From a virus: 20,015 bases of DNA. This document shows, in pieces, positions 1-8,626 of this stretch. The position numbers and the translations under genes are program-made. The DNA lies in the IMG/VR virus record IMGVR_UViG_3300017776_000281, positions 1 through 20,015 of that record; one strand, 5' to 3'. Positions within the stretch are counted from its first letter, which is position 1. The number at the start of each line of letters is the position of its first letter. The notes below the pieces were generated by a model that had not been told where the DNA came from, did not search any database, and saw nothing but the letters and a program-made list of their open reading frames with translations.

Positions 1-2
1 GG

Positions 3-3000
3 AAGATTCTTAATTTTATAGATCCCTCTTTTACTGCTGATACTTTTGCAGAAAGAGTAGCGGATAATATGGGTGCTTTTACAATTGATGCTTTACCTAT
101 ATCAGGTGGATTAACAAAAGTTACAAACGCAAATAAATTAAAAGTCAGTGATCCTGAAACTTTAAAAGGTATCTATGCAAATGGTAAAAACAACTTAAAA
201 ATTCTTCATAATTCAATTATTGATATTTATGATCTTGCAAAAAAAGAAGGTCGTTTAGGAAGAGTTGTAGCTGATGATATTTTAGCAACAATGGGATTTT
301 CAGCAGGTATGGATGTGGGTAAGAAATTATCAGAAGAGGCCACAACAGATGAGCCTGGTATCATTGGTGGTGCTTTAGGTCTTACAATTAATACACTATC
401 TCCTTTTATAGGAGCAGCGGGTTTTCAAAAGGCAGGAAGTTTTCTTTATGATATTCCTATAGCTACATTTAATGCAACCAAAAACTTTTATAATAAATGG
501 GCAGAAATGAATGCTGCAAATCCTGATAATAGCCCTGCAAACAATTTAGTAAAATTATATAAAGATAGTAAAACAGAAAAAAAGGCAAAACAAATAGCTG
601 AAGAAATAAATGGTCAAATAAATCCTGATGAAGTTGCTGCTAGAGAAGAATCTTTAAATTTAGAAAATAGAATAAATCAAGTTGTTGTTCAAACAATTAA
701 AAAAGATGCGGATGGCAATGAATATATTGCTCAAGAAATTAAAAACTTGAGTGAAGTAGATGGTCCTAGTTTAGATTTTTCTTTGGCTCAAGGTACAGAA
801 AACCCACAACTAATTGAAACGCAAAGAACAATTGAATCAAATTTGATAGATGGTGGATTTAAAATTACTACACCGGGCAGATCAAACCAAAAAAATGAAG
901 TGGCACAAAATGTTAAAGACCTTTCCTTATCTAATTATAAAGTTGTGGATGATGCCCTTCAAAGAGAATTTCCTGATGCACAATTTGTTTATACGACAGT
1001 TGAAAACGCTGATGGTAAAATACAAATTGTTGCTACAGAACAAAAAATAGGAAACTTTAACTCGTATTTTAACACAAATAATCGAGTAGGGGGTGTTGTA
1101 GATCAACAAATTGATGATGAATTAGCAAGTCAAACAAATATTTTAACTCCAGGAGCAACAATAAAAACAACCGATGCAGATGTAAGTATTGTAGGTGGAG
1201 ATATTAGAAATAAATATTTAAACGAAAAAGAAAGAGTAGGAAATATTTATGATCAGCAACTAATTAAACTTGTTGATGATAGTTTTGGTGATCGTTCTTT
1301 TGATATTACTAATTTAAAAGACACTATCATTACTAAAGTAAAACCAGAGTTAGGAACTAATCCTAATCAAATACCCACACAATTTTATGACATTAGAGAT
1401 TTAGGAAATGATTTTGCTCCAATTATAAATAATGCAAACAGAGCTATTACAAATGCCTATGAAGACTATTTAACTTCTCCTACAACAGCTAACTATAAAA
1501 CATATATGGAGAAAATTAAATCTGTTGAAAAAAATTTAGAAAATCAAATTAATAATTTAAATAGTAGATTACAAAAGCAATTTGAGGCTGGTGAAGTCAC
1601 CGTAGCTCCTACTTATAATTTAGGAGAGGTATCCTTCACTTATCCAAAAACAATTCAGTTTGATAATGCAGGTAACGTGATTGCAGGTGTTGATGATATT
1701 GGTAAAACTTATATGGGTAGAGATTTAAAAGCAGGTGAACCAATTGGTATAGGAGTGCCAGGAAGTAAAGTAGATGTCAATATTGAACAACCAACACTTG
1801 AAATCCCTATTAAACAATTAATAAAGTTGAAAGAAAACTTACAAAACGATCTTAATAAAGCCATCATAAAACCTAATGAAAACTCACAATTAATTCAAAG
1901 ATTAAGCACTATGATAAAACAAATTGATGGTGTTGTAGATGATAATTTACAAGGTATTCAAGTTTATGATGATTGGTTAAAACAAAAAAGAACAAATTAC
2001 ACAGACATATTTGAAAAAGGACAAATTAATAAAATACTGACACAGACAGGGACAGGAGAGTTTGCCATTCCTGATGAACTTGTTGGTAAAGCTTTTTTAC
2101 AAAATCCAAAATCGATTGAAGAATTTTTTTCAACATTTGGGGGTGATGCAGAAGCAGTTAAAGGTATCGAAGCCGCTTTTTTTGATATGCTTTTCAATGT
2201 TAAAGGTGGAATTTTAAATAAAGATGGTCTTATTGACATGACCAAACTCAAAAACTTTAAATCAAATAACGCTGATATGATTGAAGCTTTAGATGGATTT
2301 ATTCCAATCGCTGATCAATTAGATAGTCAACTTAAATTAGGTGTTAACGCTGCCAACAGATTAAAAATTCTTAATGATCGTAAAAAGTTTGCTGATTTTA
2401 TTGAGTTAGATGCTTATGTAAAAAATAATGAATTTAAAACAGGTCTTACCTATAAAAATACAGAACAAATGATTAATCAAGTTTTAAAAGATCCCGAGCA
2501 AATGAAAGATGTAGTAAATGTTTTAAATAAGGCTGAAGATAAAACACTACTAGGTGCATTTAAAAATCAACTTTTTGATAAATTTTTAGAATCTGCTAAG
2601 GGTTATAAACTTGATCAACCTATTGTCAAAGGAGGTACGCCTAAAGTTGGAGGAATGACTAAATTCCTTACAAAGAATGAAGATAGTATTAAAGCTTATT
2701 TTGATGCAACAGGAGATTCAAAAGGATATCAAAGGCTTTTAGATATAACAGAGGCTTATCGTAAGTTAAATCTCACAGGTTATCCTGCAAAATTACCTAA
2801 TGCAGTGCCTGATAAAGTGCAACAAATATTTGGTACTGGCATACCTCAAATCTTATCACGTGTTTTTGCAGTGCAATCAGGAAGAACAAGTTCACGATTT
2901 GTCAGTGCCGAATTAGGTATGAGATTTATGGAAAAATTAAATACTACTCAAAGAGAAAAAATAATAGCTGCTGCCCTTTATGATAAAGATAATGCAACTG

Positions 3001-3359
3001 CTCTTTTGAAAATGCTACAAGGTAAATCTTTAGACATGAAAGAACTTAATTTGTTAAAAGGTATTTTTGGAAAAACTTATGGTTTAATTGGCTCATCTGT
3101 ACAAGATGAAATAGATTCACAAGAAGAAAACAAAAATGCAGCTCCTTTTGGCTTTGAAGCAATTGATATACCTAAGGCTGATCAAAAAGCTCAATTAAAT
3201 CCATTAAATATTCCCTCCGTTTCACCTGCCTCAAGTTTGTCGGGAATCAATGTAGCGGGTGCAATGACATCGTCTACAACACCTAACACCTTAGAAAAAG
3301 GTAAAGCATTATTTGGAGCAAATGATCCTATATTTGGTGGAATAGGTTCCGTAGCCTAA
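3..3359 (+). CDS. Large virion/internal protein, 5' end outside the window
   Basis: Open from the first base of the window in this frame with no stop and no ribosome binding site before the first ATG (position 69), so the gene starts upstream; at least 1118 codons are present. The visible part is mostly hydrophilic, Asn/Gln/Lys-rich and predicted helical, with a Gly/Ala/Ile-rich hydrophobic stretch about 95-130 residues after the ATG at 69 (GIIGGALGLTINTLSPFIGA). The C-terminus is Pro/Ser-rich (NPLNIPSVSPASSLSG) and ends in ANDPIFGGIGSVA; I recall similar tails on large structural proteins of marine phages. Size and composition fit an internal core or DNA-ejection protein, or another large virion component. 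I see no catalytic motif such as a lysozyme or transglycosylase site. The call as a virion protein is inference; that it is a real, 5'-truncated gene is clear. Its stop overlaps the stop of a gene on the other strand. Confidence 0.7.
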   Translation, partial: KILNFIDPSFTADTFAERVADNMGAFTIDALPISGGLTKVTNANKLKVSDPETLKGIYANGKNNLKILHNSIIDIYDLAKKEGRLGRVVADDILATMGFSAGMDVGKKLSEEATTDEPGIIGGALGLTINTLSPFIGAAGFQKAGSFLYDIPIATFNATKNFYNKWAEMNAANPDNSPANNLVKLYKDSKTEKKAKQIAEEINGQINPDEVAAREESLNLENRINQVVVQTIKKDADGNEYIAQEIKNLSEVDGPSLDFSLAQGTENPQLIETQRTIESNLIDGGFKITTPGRSNQKNEVAQNVKDLSLSNYKVVDDALQREFPDAQFVYTTVENADGKIQIVATEQKIGNFNSYFNTNNRVGGVVDQQIDDELASQTNILTPGATIKTTDADVSIVGGDIRNKYLNEKERVGNIYDQQLIKLVDDSFGDRSFDITNLKDTIITKVKPELGTNPNQIPTQFYDIRDLGNDFAPIINNANRAITNAYEDYLTSPTTANYKTYMEKIKSVEKNLENQINNLNSRLQKQFEAGEVTVAPTYNLGEVSFTYPKTIQFDNAGNVIAGVDDIGKTYMGRDLKAGEPIGIGVPGSKVDVNIEQPTLEIPIKQLIKLKENLQNDLNKAIIKPNENSQLIQRLSTMIKQIDGVVDDNLQGIQVYDDWLKQKRTNYTDIFEKGQINKILTQTGTGEFAIPDELVGKAFLQNPKSIEEFFSTFGGDAEAVKGIEAAFFDMLFNVKGGILNKDGLIDMTKLKNFKSNNADMIEALDGFIPIADQLDSQLKLGVNAANRLKILNDRKKFADFIELDAYVKNNEFKTGLTYKNTEQMINQVLKDPEQMKDVVNVLNKAEDKTLLGAFKNQLFDKFLESAKGYKLDQPIVKGGTPKVGGMTKFLTKNEDSIKAYFDATGDSKGYQRLLDITEAYRKLNLTGYPAKLPNAVPDKVQQIFGTGIPQILSRVFAVQSGRTSSRFVSAELGMRFMEKLNTTQREKIIAAALYDKDNATALLKMLQGKSLDMKELNLLKGIFGKTYGLIGSSVQDEIDSQEENKNAAPFGFEAIDIPKADQKAQLNPLNIPSVSPASSLSGINVAGAMTSSTTPNTLEKGKALFGANDPIFGGIGSVA

Positions 3360-3532
3360 AGAGTTCTTCTTATAAAATTAGGAAATTTTCCCTCTTGTTT
3401 GTAAGTCATGTATGCGGCGTACCAATCTTTTTTATATTCTGCCTGACAAAAATCTTTAATAGTTTCGTCTTTATCATCACTCTTAAAAAAATTTAAAAAG
3501 TGGTCCATTGATCGTTTTGTTAAATTAAACAT
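3356..3532 (-). CDS. Small conserved-type phage protein (58 aa)
   Basis: A short reading frame on the minus strand, MFNLTKRSMDHFL... ending ...GKFPNFIRRTL. It has a strong ribosome binding site (AAGGAGC, 6 bases before the ATG at 3532) and lies 86 bases after the SNF2 helicase gene in the same direction, so the two probably share a transcript. It is charged, with an aromatic-rich centre (EYKKDWYAAYMTY) and no membrane segment or metal site. The 'KKDW.yAy' pattern reminds me of small orphan proteins in marine phages, but no function can be given. Its TAG overlaps by 4 bases, tail to tail, with the TAA of the large gene on the plus strand. Confidence 0.7.
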   Translation of the reverse strand: MFNLTKRSMDHFLNFFKSDDKDETIKDFCQAEYKKDWYAAYMTYKQEGKFPNFIRRTL

Positions 3533-3618
3533 AGTAAGCTCCTTAAATAATAAAAATTAGAGTAATAAGTAAATTAATTAAATAATTTGAAAAGTCTAAA
3601 AAATGCATAGCTGATATG

Positions 3619-5076
3619 TTAAACGATCCATTCTTTCAGTTCTTCACCTAAGACTTCACTAGAAATATTAATTTTTTTACGAAGTGATTTAATAATTTTC
3701 TCATCTACTGTTTTAGGTGTAAGAAGATCAATATAGGTAACTTTCTTTGTCTGCCCAATACGATGAACTCTTTCCTCTGACTGCATTCGTATTTCTAAAT
3801 CATAGGAATTAGAAAAATAAACAACTGTATGAGCAATGGTTAGAGTTAGTCCATATCCCGCAGTGCGAGGATTGGCTATAATATATTTTAATTCGCTACT
3901 CGGATCTTGAAACTCGGTCACAATATCTTGTCTTTCTTGATCTTTTGTATCTCCAAAGAAAGCTTTAATGGCATTAAAACCATACTTCTCCCTTATTGTT
4001 TTGAGTATCTTTTTTATATCATGACGATAATTAGCCCAGATGACCACCTTTTGATCACCCGTTTCATCTAATACATCTAACAAAGCTTGATATCTATTAT
4101 TATCAATAGGGGTAGCTTCTCTATTTTCATTTAAGATAAACCCACAAACAATCTGATGTAACTTAGTAATTTGAGATAAGACAGTAGTAACATTAATTAT
4201 ATCACCACCAATGATAGCCATTGCTTCACGCTTCATTTCATCATAGGCTTTTTCTTGTTCTCTCGTTAAATCTACAATACGAGGGGTGTAGACTTTGTCA
4301 GGTAAATCAAGACAATCTTTTTTTAAGACACGACTAGAGAAGGTTTCTAATTTATTATTTAACTCATCTAAATTTTTATAATCAACAATTTCTTGAAAGC
4401 TGTGAGAAGATGTATGTCGTTGCATTAGGACTGCATATCTTGCCCGAAAAGCATAATAACTTTCATAACCAAGTAATCCTGAATTTAAAAAATAACATTG
4501 ACTGTATAAGTCTAAGGGTGATTTTGTTACAGGAAGTCCTGATAAAATTCTTCTTTGCTTTGCTAATTTTCTTAAAGATAAAATATTTTTTGTTTGTAAG
4601 GCTTGAGGATTTTTAATTACTGTTGATTCATCAATTGCAAAAGAACATTCATTTGCTTCTAAAACTTTTTTGGTAAAATCAAGACCTTTTCTACTTCTAA
4701 ATGCTTCAATATTAATTACAAAAAACTTAAGTATATCATTATCAACAAACAATTTCCTTAGTTCTTTTTTATTTTTTGCAGTGTTTGCAGGTGACCAAGT
4801 TATGATATCTTTATCAATGTGGTCAGGTACGTGCTTCAAAAGTTCAAGTTGTGACCAATTTCGATATACACCTTTCGGTGCAACAATTACGGCACAATTA
4901 ATTCTTTTCTCTTCATAGGAAATACAGATATCATCGATGCACACTTTAGATTTTCCTGTCCCCATCTCCATAAAAAATGCATAGGCATCTTTTTGATATG
5001 CTTGATTTATGGCTTCTTTTTGATGGTCGTAGGGCAGAGTTTTAAACTTATACTCTTTTTCACTTGATAATTTCAT
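3619..5076 (-). CDS. SNF2-type SF2 helicase/translocase
   Basis: A 485-residue DNA-dependent ATPase of helicase superfamily 2. Walker A is MGTGKS (residues 38-43) after the Q-motif-like YDHQKEAI (16-23). Walker B is the DEST box (149-152), motif III reads LSGLP (178-182; usually SGTP), and the second RecA fold ends in a clear SNF2-type motif VI, EERVHRIGQ (434-442), preceded by the motif V region AGYGLTL. Such proteins translocate on duplex DNA, remodelling forks or stripping proteins; phage members of this short form often sit with replication genes. It lies on the minus strand directly opposite the replication operon, with only 40 bases between the two start codons. There is no nuclease or zinc domain added. 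The ATG at 5076 has only a weak GGGAT upstream and may start a leaderless mRNA. Confidence 0.93.
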   Translation of the reverse strand: MKLSSEKEYKFKTLPYDHQKEAINQAYQKDAYAFFMEMGTGKSKVCIDDICISYEEKRINCAVIVAPKGVYRNWSQLELLKHVPDHIDKDIITWSPANTAKNKKELRKLFVDNDILKFFVINIEAFRSRKGLDFTKKVLEANECSFAIDESTVIKNPQALQTKNILSLRKLAKQRRILSGLPVTKSPLDLYSQCYFLNSGLLGYESYYAFRARYAVLMQRHTSSHSFQEIVDYKNLDELNNKLETFSSRVLKKDCLDLPDKVYTPRIVDLTREQEKAYDEMKREAMAIIGGDIINVTTVLSQITKLHQIVCGFILNENREATPIDNNRYQALLDVLDETGDQKVVIWANYRHDIKKILKTIREKYGFNAIKAFFGDTKDQERQDIVTEFQDPSSELKYIIANPRTAGYGLTLTIAHTVVYFSNSYDLEIRMQSEERVHRIGQTKKVTYIDLLTPKTVDEKIIKSLRKKINISSEVLGEELKEWIV

Positions 5077-5092
5077 TTTATCCCATTATATT
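5064..5092 (+). promoter_or_regulatory. Sigma70-type promoter for the replication operon
   Basis: TTGATA (5064-5069), 17-base spacer, TATATT (5087-5092): 10 of 12 consensus positions. Predicted start near 5099, just before the AAAGGAG ribosome binding site (5102-5108) of the gene at 5117. The -35 box lies inside the start of the oppositely oriented helicase gene. Prediction from sequence only. Confidence 0.5.
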
Positions 5093-5115
5093 ACAATTAT
5101 TAAAGGAGATTTCAA
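5085..5115 (-). promoter_or_regulatory. Divergent promoter for the SNF2 helicase gene
   Basis: On the minus strand TTGAAA (5115-5110) and a perfect TATAAT (5090-5085) are separated by 19 bases, which is slightly long. The -10 box overlaps that of the plus-strand promoter. The start would fall at or next to the helicase ATG (5076), giving a leaderless or nearly leaderless message. Confidence 0.4.
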
Positions 5116-5116
5116 T

Positions 5117-5671
5117 ATGGAAGATAATATTCTTGAACAATTGGAAAATGATTTGCAGGACTTTGATACAAGTAAAGCAGATCTTAACAGTTTATCGGAA
5201 GCTTGTCGTAGCCTAATTCAATGGCAACGAGTAGAGGAAGCTAAAGAACAAGAACTGAAAGACGTTAAAGATAAAATAAAAAAGTTGTCAGAAGAAATAA
5301 TACCAGAGGCAATGCTTACTTTAAATTTAGACCAATTAAAATTAGATAATGGACTAAAATTATCTATTGTTGATAATGTCTATGCACACATATCAGAGGC
5401 TAATAAACCTGTTTGTTTTAATTGGCTGAGAGATAACAATCTTGGATCAATTATTAAAAACGAAATTGGGGTGCAGTTTGACAAAACACAAGACGCTGAG
5501 GCAGTGGATCTTAAAACACGATTATCTAATGAGGGTTTACCTGTCACGCATAAAGAATCTATTCATCCGAGCACTTTAAAAAGCACGATGAAAGAATTGG
5601 TCAAAAAAGGTGTAAGTGTTCCTGACACTTTTAATATTCACATAGGCAAAAAAACTAGAATACAAAAATAA
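5117..5671 (+). CDS. Coiled-coil protein heading the replication operon (184 aa)
   Basis: First gene of the replication operon, with a strong ribosome binding site (AAAGGAG, 8 bases upstream). Residues about 30-65 are highly charged and predicted to form a coiled coil (QRVEEAKEQELKDVKDKIKK); the rest is a mixed domain ending in a basic tail (HIGKKTRIQK). There is no catalytic motif, membrane segment or cysteine cluster. Proteins of this general form are found in phages next to single-strand-binding protein genes, and the position suggests a structural or loading partner in replication or recombination. That role is guessed from position only; I do not recognise the family with certainty. Confidence 0.8.
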   Translation: MEDNILEQLENDLQDFDTSKADLNSLSEACRSLIQWQRVEEAKEQELKDVKDKIKKLSEEIIPEAMLTLNLDQLKLDNGLKLSIVDNVYAHISEANKPVCFNWLRDNNLGSIIKNEIGVQFDKTQDAEAVDLKTRLSNEGLPVTHKESIHPSTLKSTMKELVKKGVSVPDTFNIHIGKKTRIQK

Positions 5672-5681
5672 AGGAGGTTAT

Positions 5682-6473
5682 ATGCCAAAACCAAAGAAAA
5701 AAGGTGCAGTAGCTACGGCTTCAAGTACCGCAGTTAGCGAAATTAATATTGCTGACTTTTTAGAATCAAACGCAGGTGACGGAATGCAAAACGTATCTAC
5801 TGATGATTTAAAAATACCTAGACTTAAAATTAAACAAAGAGTTGATGGTGATGCACCAGAAGAAGCAAAAGATGGTGCAATATACAATGACACGACTTTA
5901 GAAATATTTGAAGAAGGTGTCAAAGTTATCCCTTGTCTTTATGAAAAAGCTTATACGCAATGGGTAAAAGACCAAGGTGGTTTTATGGGATCGCATCCTT
6001 CTACAAGTGATATCTTAACAAGAACTAAAAAAGATGGTTCTAGAGATATGCTTTTAGATGAGGATGGGAAGCTTACCGATAACTACATTAGAACAGATGC
6101 AAATTTTTATGTCTTGTATCAATCTAAGGATGGTGGTTGGAAACCTGCAACTATTTCCATGTATGTCACCCAATTTAAAAAAGCAAAACAATGGAACACG
6201 GTCATTAAATCGCAAATCTTACAAGGAAAGAATGGAGTATTTAATCCTCCTTCTTATGCTTTCACTTATGATCTTTCCACTAAACCTGAAACCAACGATA
6301 AAAATAAATGGTTTGGTTGGTTGATAGGAACGGGTGATCAAGTATCTGATGGATCTCTTTTAACAACTGCCAAAAACTTAGCTCAGTCTGTTAGAAAAGG
6401 TGAGGTACAAGCTAAACCAGAAGATGATGTAGTTGTAGAAAATACTAACGCAGAAGATTCAGGTATGATATAA
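5682..6473 (+). CDS. Putative ssDNA-binding protein (263 aa)
   Basis: Starts behind a near-perfect ribosome binding site (AAAGGAGG), 10 bases after the previous gene. The N-terminus is lysine-rich and the core is beta-rich with many aromatics (e.g. KVIPCLYEKAYTQWVKDQGG and NKWFGWLIGTGDQ). The C-terminus is acidic and disordered (EDDVVVENTNAEDSGMI), like the acidic tails that phage ssDNA-binding proteins such as T7 gp2.5 and T4 gp32 use to contact partners. The pattern 'lKIPRlki...G.iyn..t..i...gvkViPc.y.k.y..W' matches a phage family I remember as putative ssDNA-binding or recombination proteins. Placement between a coiled-coil protein and a primase agrees. The family assignment is from memory, so treat the function as probable, not shown. 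Confidence 0.65.
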   Translation: MPKPKKKGAVATASSTAVSEINIADFLESNAGDGMQNVSTDDLKIPRLKIKQRVDGDAPEEAKDGAIYNDTTLEIFEEGVKVIPCLYEKAYTQWVKDQGGFMGSHPSTSDILTRTKKDGSRDMLLDEDGKLTDNYIRTDANFYVLYQSKDGGWKPATISMYVTQFKKAKQWNTVIKSQILQGKNGVFNPPSYAFTYDLSTKPETNDKNKWFGWLIGTGDQVSDGSLLTTAKNLAQSVRKGEVQAKPEDDVVVENTNAEDSGMI

Positions 6474-6480
6474 AAAAACT

Positions 6481-6527
6481 AGGGGGCGGGTGTTTTCTCT
6501 CTTTATTTCTCCTTTCTACCGCCCTCT
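6481..6527 (+). other. GC-rich hairpin with long pyrimidine loop before the primase gene
   Basis: AGGGGGCGG (6481-6489) pairs with CCGCCCTCT (6519-6527): 9 base pairs with one G-U. The loop is about 29 bases and almost all C and T (6492-6517). It lies in the only sizeable gap of the replication operon. The tract after the stem, TTAATCTTTA, is a poor U-run, so this is at best a weak terminator or attenuator; it could also protect the upstream mRNA end or control the primase start. Confidence 0.55.
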
Positions 6528-6537
6528 TTAATCTTTA

Positions 6538-8094
6538 ATGCTAGTAGACAAATTTAAAAAAATATTTGAAGGCCAGAATCGTGCCCATGGTATATTTATT
6601 AGTTCAGGTGAAGTATCTGATAAAAATAAAATAAAAGGTAGTGGTAAGGTCATACAAGAGCCTATTACCGATAAACTTTGGGAGAAACATATTAAAGGTG
6701 AAGGTGCCTCCCTCGGAGTTATTCCTATTAATGATGAAAGTAAATGTAAGTGGGGTTGTATTGATGTTGATACTTATCCGCTAGATCATAAGAAAATTGC
6801 AAAAGACATAAAAAATAAAAAGATTCCCTTAGTAGTTTTTAGAAGTAAATCAGGTGGTGCACACTTATTTTTATTTACAACAGATTTTATCCCTGCCGTA
6901 ATGATGAGAAAAAAATTGCAAGAGTTTGCGTCTAATCTCGGTTACGCTTCTTGCGAAATATTTCCTAAGCAAATAGAAATTAAAGTTGATCGAGGTGATA
7001 CAGGTAATTTTTTAAATTTACCTTACTTTGCAGGAGAGAGTTCCACTCGTTATGCTTATGATGATAGTGGAAATGCTTTAACGATTGATAAGTTTGTTGA
7101 TTATTATGACAACGTGGTTGTTAAACCAGAAGGTTTTAAAAAATTAAAAGCCAAAATAAAAGAGAAAGAAAATGAAGAGATATCAGATGGACCCCCTTGT
7201 CTACAAACCATGATGAGTTTAGGTATTCCAGAAGGTGGTCGTGATGAGGCTCTCTATCAATATACCGTTTATGCAAAAAGAAAATGGTCAGATGAGAATG
7301 AATGGGCATTAAAAGTTGATGAATTTAATCGTGATTATATGCAACCACCCTTGAGCTCTGCACAAGTTATGAAAACAATTAATCAACACAAAAAACAAGA
7401 TTATCAATACAAGTGTAAAGTCCCCCCTATGTGTAATCATTGTAATTCCACAGAATGTAGTGTTCGCAAGTTTGGTATTGGTGAGGACTATGCTTCACAG
7501 TTATCCGATTTACGTAAGTTCCAATCGGATCAATCAATATGGTTTATGAATATTGACGGCAAACCTATTGAATTAAATACCGATGAACTTTATTCCCAAA
7601 GTTTATTTTTAAAAAGATGCATTGATGAAATTAATATTATCCCTTTCCCTGAACCCATGCCTCAAAAGAAATGGATTAGATTATTAAATGAATTACTATC
7701 AAAGGTACAAGTTATAGAAATGCCTCGTGAGATTACGAAAGCAGGTCGTTTTGATTCTTTACTTAATTCTTTCTTAGATGAAACACCTATGGCTGATAGT
7801 CGTGAACAAATTAAGTTAGGAAATGTTTTATTTGAAAAAGATGAAAAGACAGAAAATTGGAAAGCATATTTTAAAATGGAATTTTTAATTAACTTTTTAG
7901 AAGAAAAGAAAAAGTTTAAGGGAATGACCACAACAGAAATGGCGGCACATATCCGTCTAAAAAGACGTGGTGGAGATCACCGTTTATCCATTAACAATAA
8001 AACAGAATTTGTTTGGATGGTTCCTCATGAGAGGTCACACGAAACAAGCTTCTCGGTTCCTGATATGGATGATGGTTCGGAGGCTCTTTTATAA
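6538..8094 (+). CDS. TOTE-type archaeo-eukaryotic primase (AEP), 518 aa
   Basis: The N-terminal half is an AEP primase domain of the kind first described from TOTE conflict systems. The metal-binding pair is D76xD78 (GCIDVDTY) and the nucleotide-binding motif is SGGAH (105-109, followed by LFLF). The EIFPKQ block (140-145) and GNFLNLPYF (156-164) are family hallmarks. A PriCT-like helical region follows (about 220-290). Next is a four-Cys cluster C293-x5-C299-x2-C302-x4-C307 that ends in FGIG and could bind zinc or an Fe-S cluster. The last 200 residues are helical with a winged-helix look and no helicase motifs. It should make primers for the PolA-type polymerase encoded downstream. The ATG at 6538 has no ribosome binding site and sits 10 bases after a strong hairpin. 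The stop overlaps the next start (TAATG). Confidence 0.85.
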   Translation: MLVDKFKKIFEGQNRAHGIFISSGEVSDKNKIKGSGKVIQEPITDKLWEKHIKGEGASLGVIPINDESKCKWGCIDVDTYPLDHKKIAKDIKNKKIPLVVFRSKSGGAHLFLFTTDFIPAVMMRKKLQEFASNLGYASCEIFPKQIEIKVDRGDTGNFLNLPYFAGESSTRYAYDDSGNALTIDKFVDYYDNVVVKPEGFKKLKAKIKEKENEEISDGPPCLQTMMSLGIPEGGRDEALYQYTVYAKRKWSDENEWALKVDEFNRDYMQPPLSSAQVMKTINQHKKQDYQYKCKVPPMCNHCNSTECSVRKFGIGEDYASQLSDLRKFQSDQSIWFMNIDGKPIELNTDELYSQSLFLKRCIDEINIIPFPEPMPQKKWIRLLNELLSKVQVIEMPREITKAGRFDSLLNSFLDETPMADSREQIKLGNVLFEKDEKTENWKAYFKMEFLINFLEEKKKFKGMTTTEMAAHIRLKRRGGDHRLSINNKTEFVWMVPHERSHETSFSVPDMDDGSEALL

Positions 8095-8390
8095 TGTACA
8101 AACAACACCTCAAAGGAATGATCTCTCATCAATTTGCTTTAGTTTGGTTAGCTGAAAATGGGTACATTCCCTTCGATAATATATATAAAATTGGTCCTGT
8201 AGATATCATTGGATTTCGTCATGGCACAGTGCATCTCTTTGATGTCAAGACAGAGCGATATTATTCTGATAAAGTAAAGGTTGCTAGACACCGTGGTAAA
8301 CGAATTTACTCTAAGAAATCTGATGAGCAAAAAAGCCTAGGAGTAAAGTTTATTTATGTCAATGATCAAGGAGAATGTAAGATAGTATGA
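8094..8390 (+). CDS. Minimal PD-(D/E)XK nuclease, possible junction resolvase (98 aa)
   Basis: A single compact domain with the PD-(D/E)XK signature: GPVDIIGF (D37) and HLFDVKTE (D50-x-K52). A helical N-terminus with a conserved-type KG...SH.fA..WLaenGY precedes it, as in archaeal Hjc-type Holliday junction resolvases and small phage resolvases. The expected order helix - D - DxK - helix is complete in 98 residues, so it is unlikely to be a fragment. It overlaps the primase stop (TAATG, with GGAGG upstream) and the next gene (ATGA), so it is made together with the primase and the SF1 helicase. Recombination-intermediate or branched-DNA cleavage is the most likely job. The exact substrate is unknown, and a restriction-like or homing role is less likely. 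Confidence 0.75.
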   Translation: MYKQHLKGMISHQFALVWLAENGYIPFDNIYKIGPVDIIGFRHGTVHLFDVKTERYYSDKVKVARHRGKRIYSKKSDEQKSLGVKFIYVNDQGECKIV

Positions 8391-8626
8391 AAAAAAGAAT
8401 TCACATTAATCAACACAAAATAAGATCAAATAAAAAGAACAACACCAAAGAGCCTGTCATTACAGTCAAGACATCGAAGTCAAATGATTATGCTCATGAA
8501 GTGAAAATAGAAGGTCCTTCAAAAGTTATTTACAGTCCTGATAAACCTCTTCCTTGTGGTGCAAGAGTCTGGATTGAAACAGAAGAGAAGGTCGTATTGG
8601 ATAACGGTTTATGTCTAGAAAAATAA
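8387..8626 (+). CDS. Conserved small phage protein (79 aa)
   Basis: Overlaps the nuclease gene by ATGA and the helicase gene by 16 bases. It begins with a basic region (KKRIHINQHKIRSNKK). Then comes a beta-rich core with the patterns VKTSKSNDYAHEV, GPSKVIYSPDKPLPCGARVW and IETEEKV. I remember this pattern from many unrelated phages, where it is an uncharacterised protein near replication or methylation genes. There is no enzymatic motif; a small OB- or SH3-like beta fold is possible. Function unknown; its place between a nuclease and a helicase suggests a DNA-linked accessory role. Confidence 0.8.
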   Translation: MKKRIHINQHKIRSNKKNNTKEPVITVKTSKSNDYAHEVKIEGPSKVIYSPDKPLPCGARVWIETEEKVVLDNGLCLEK

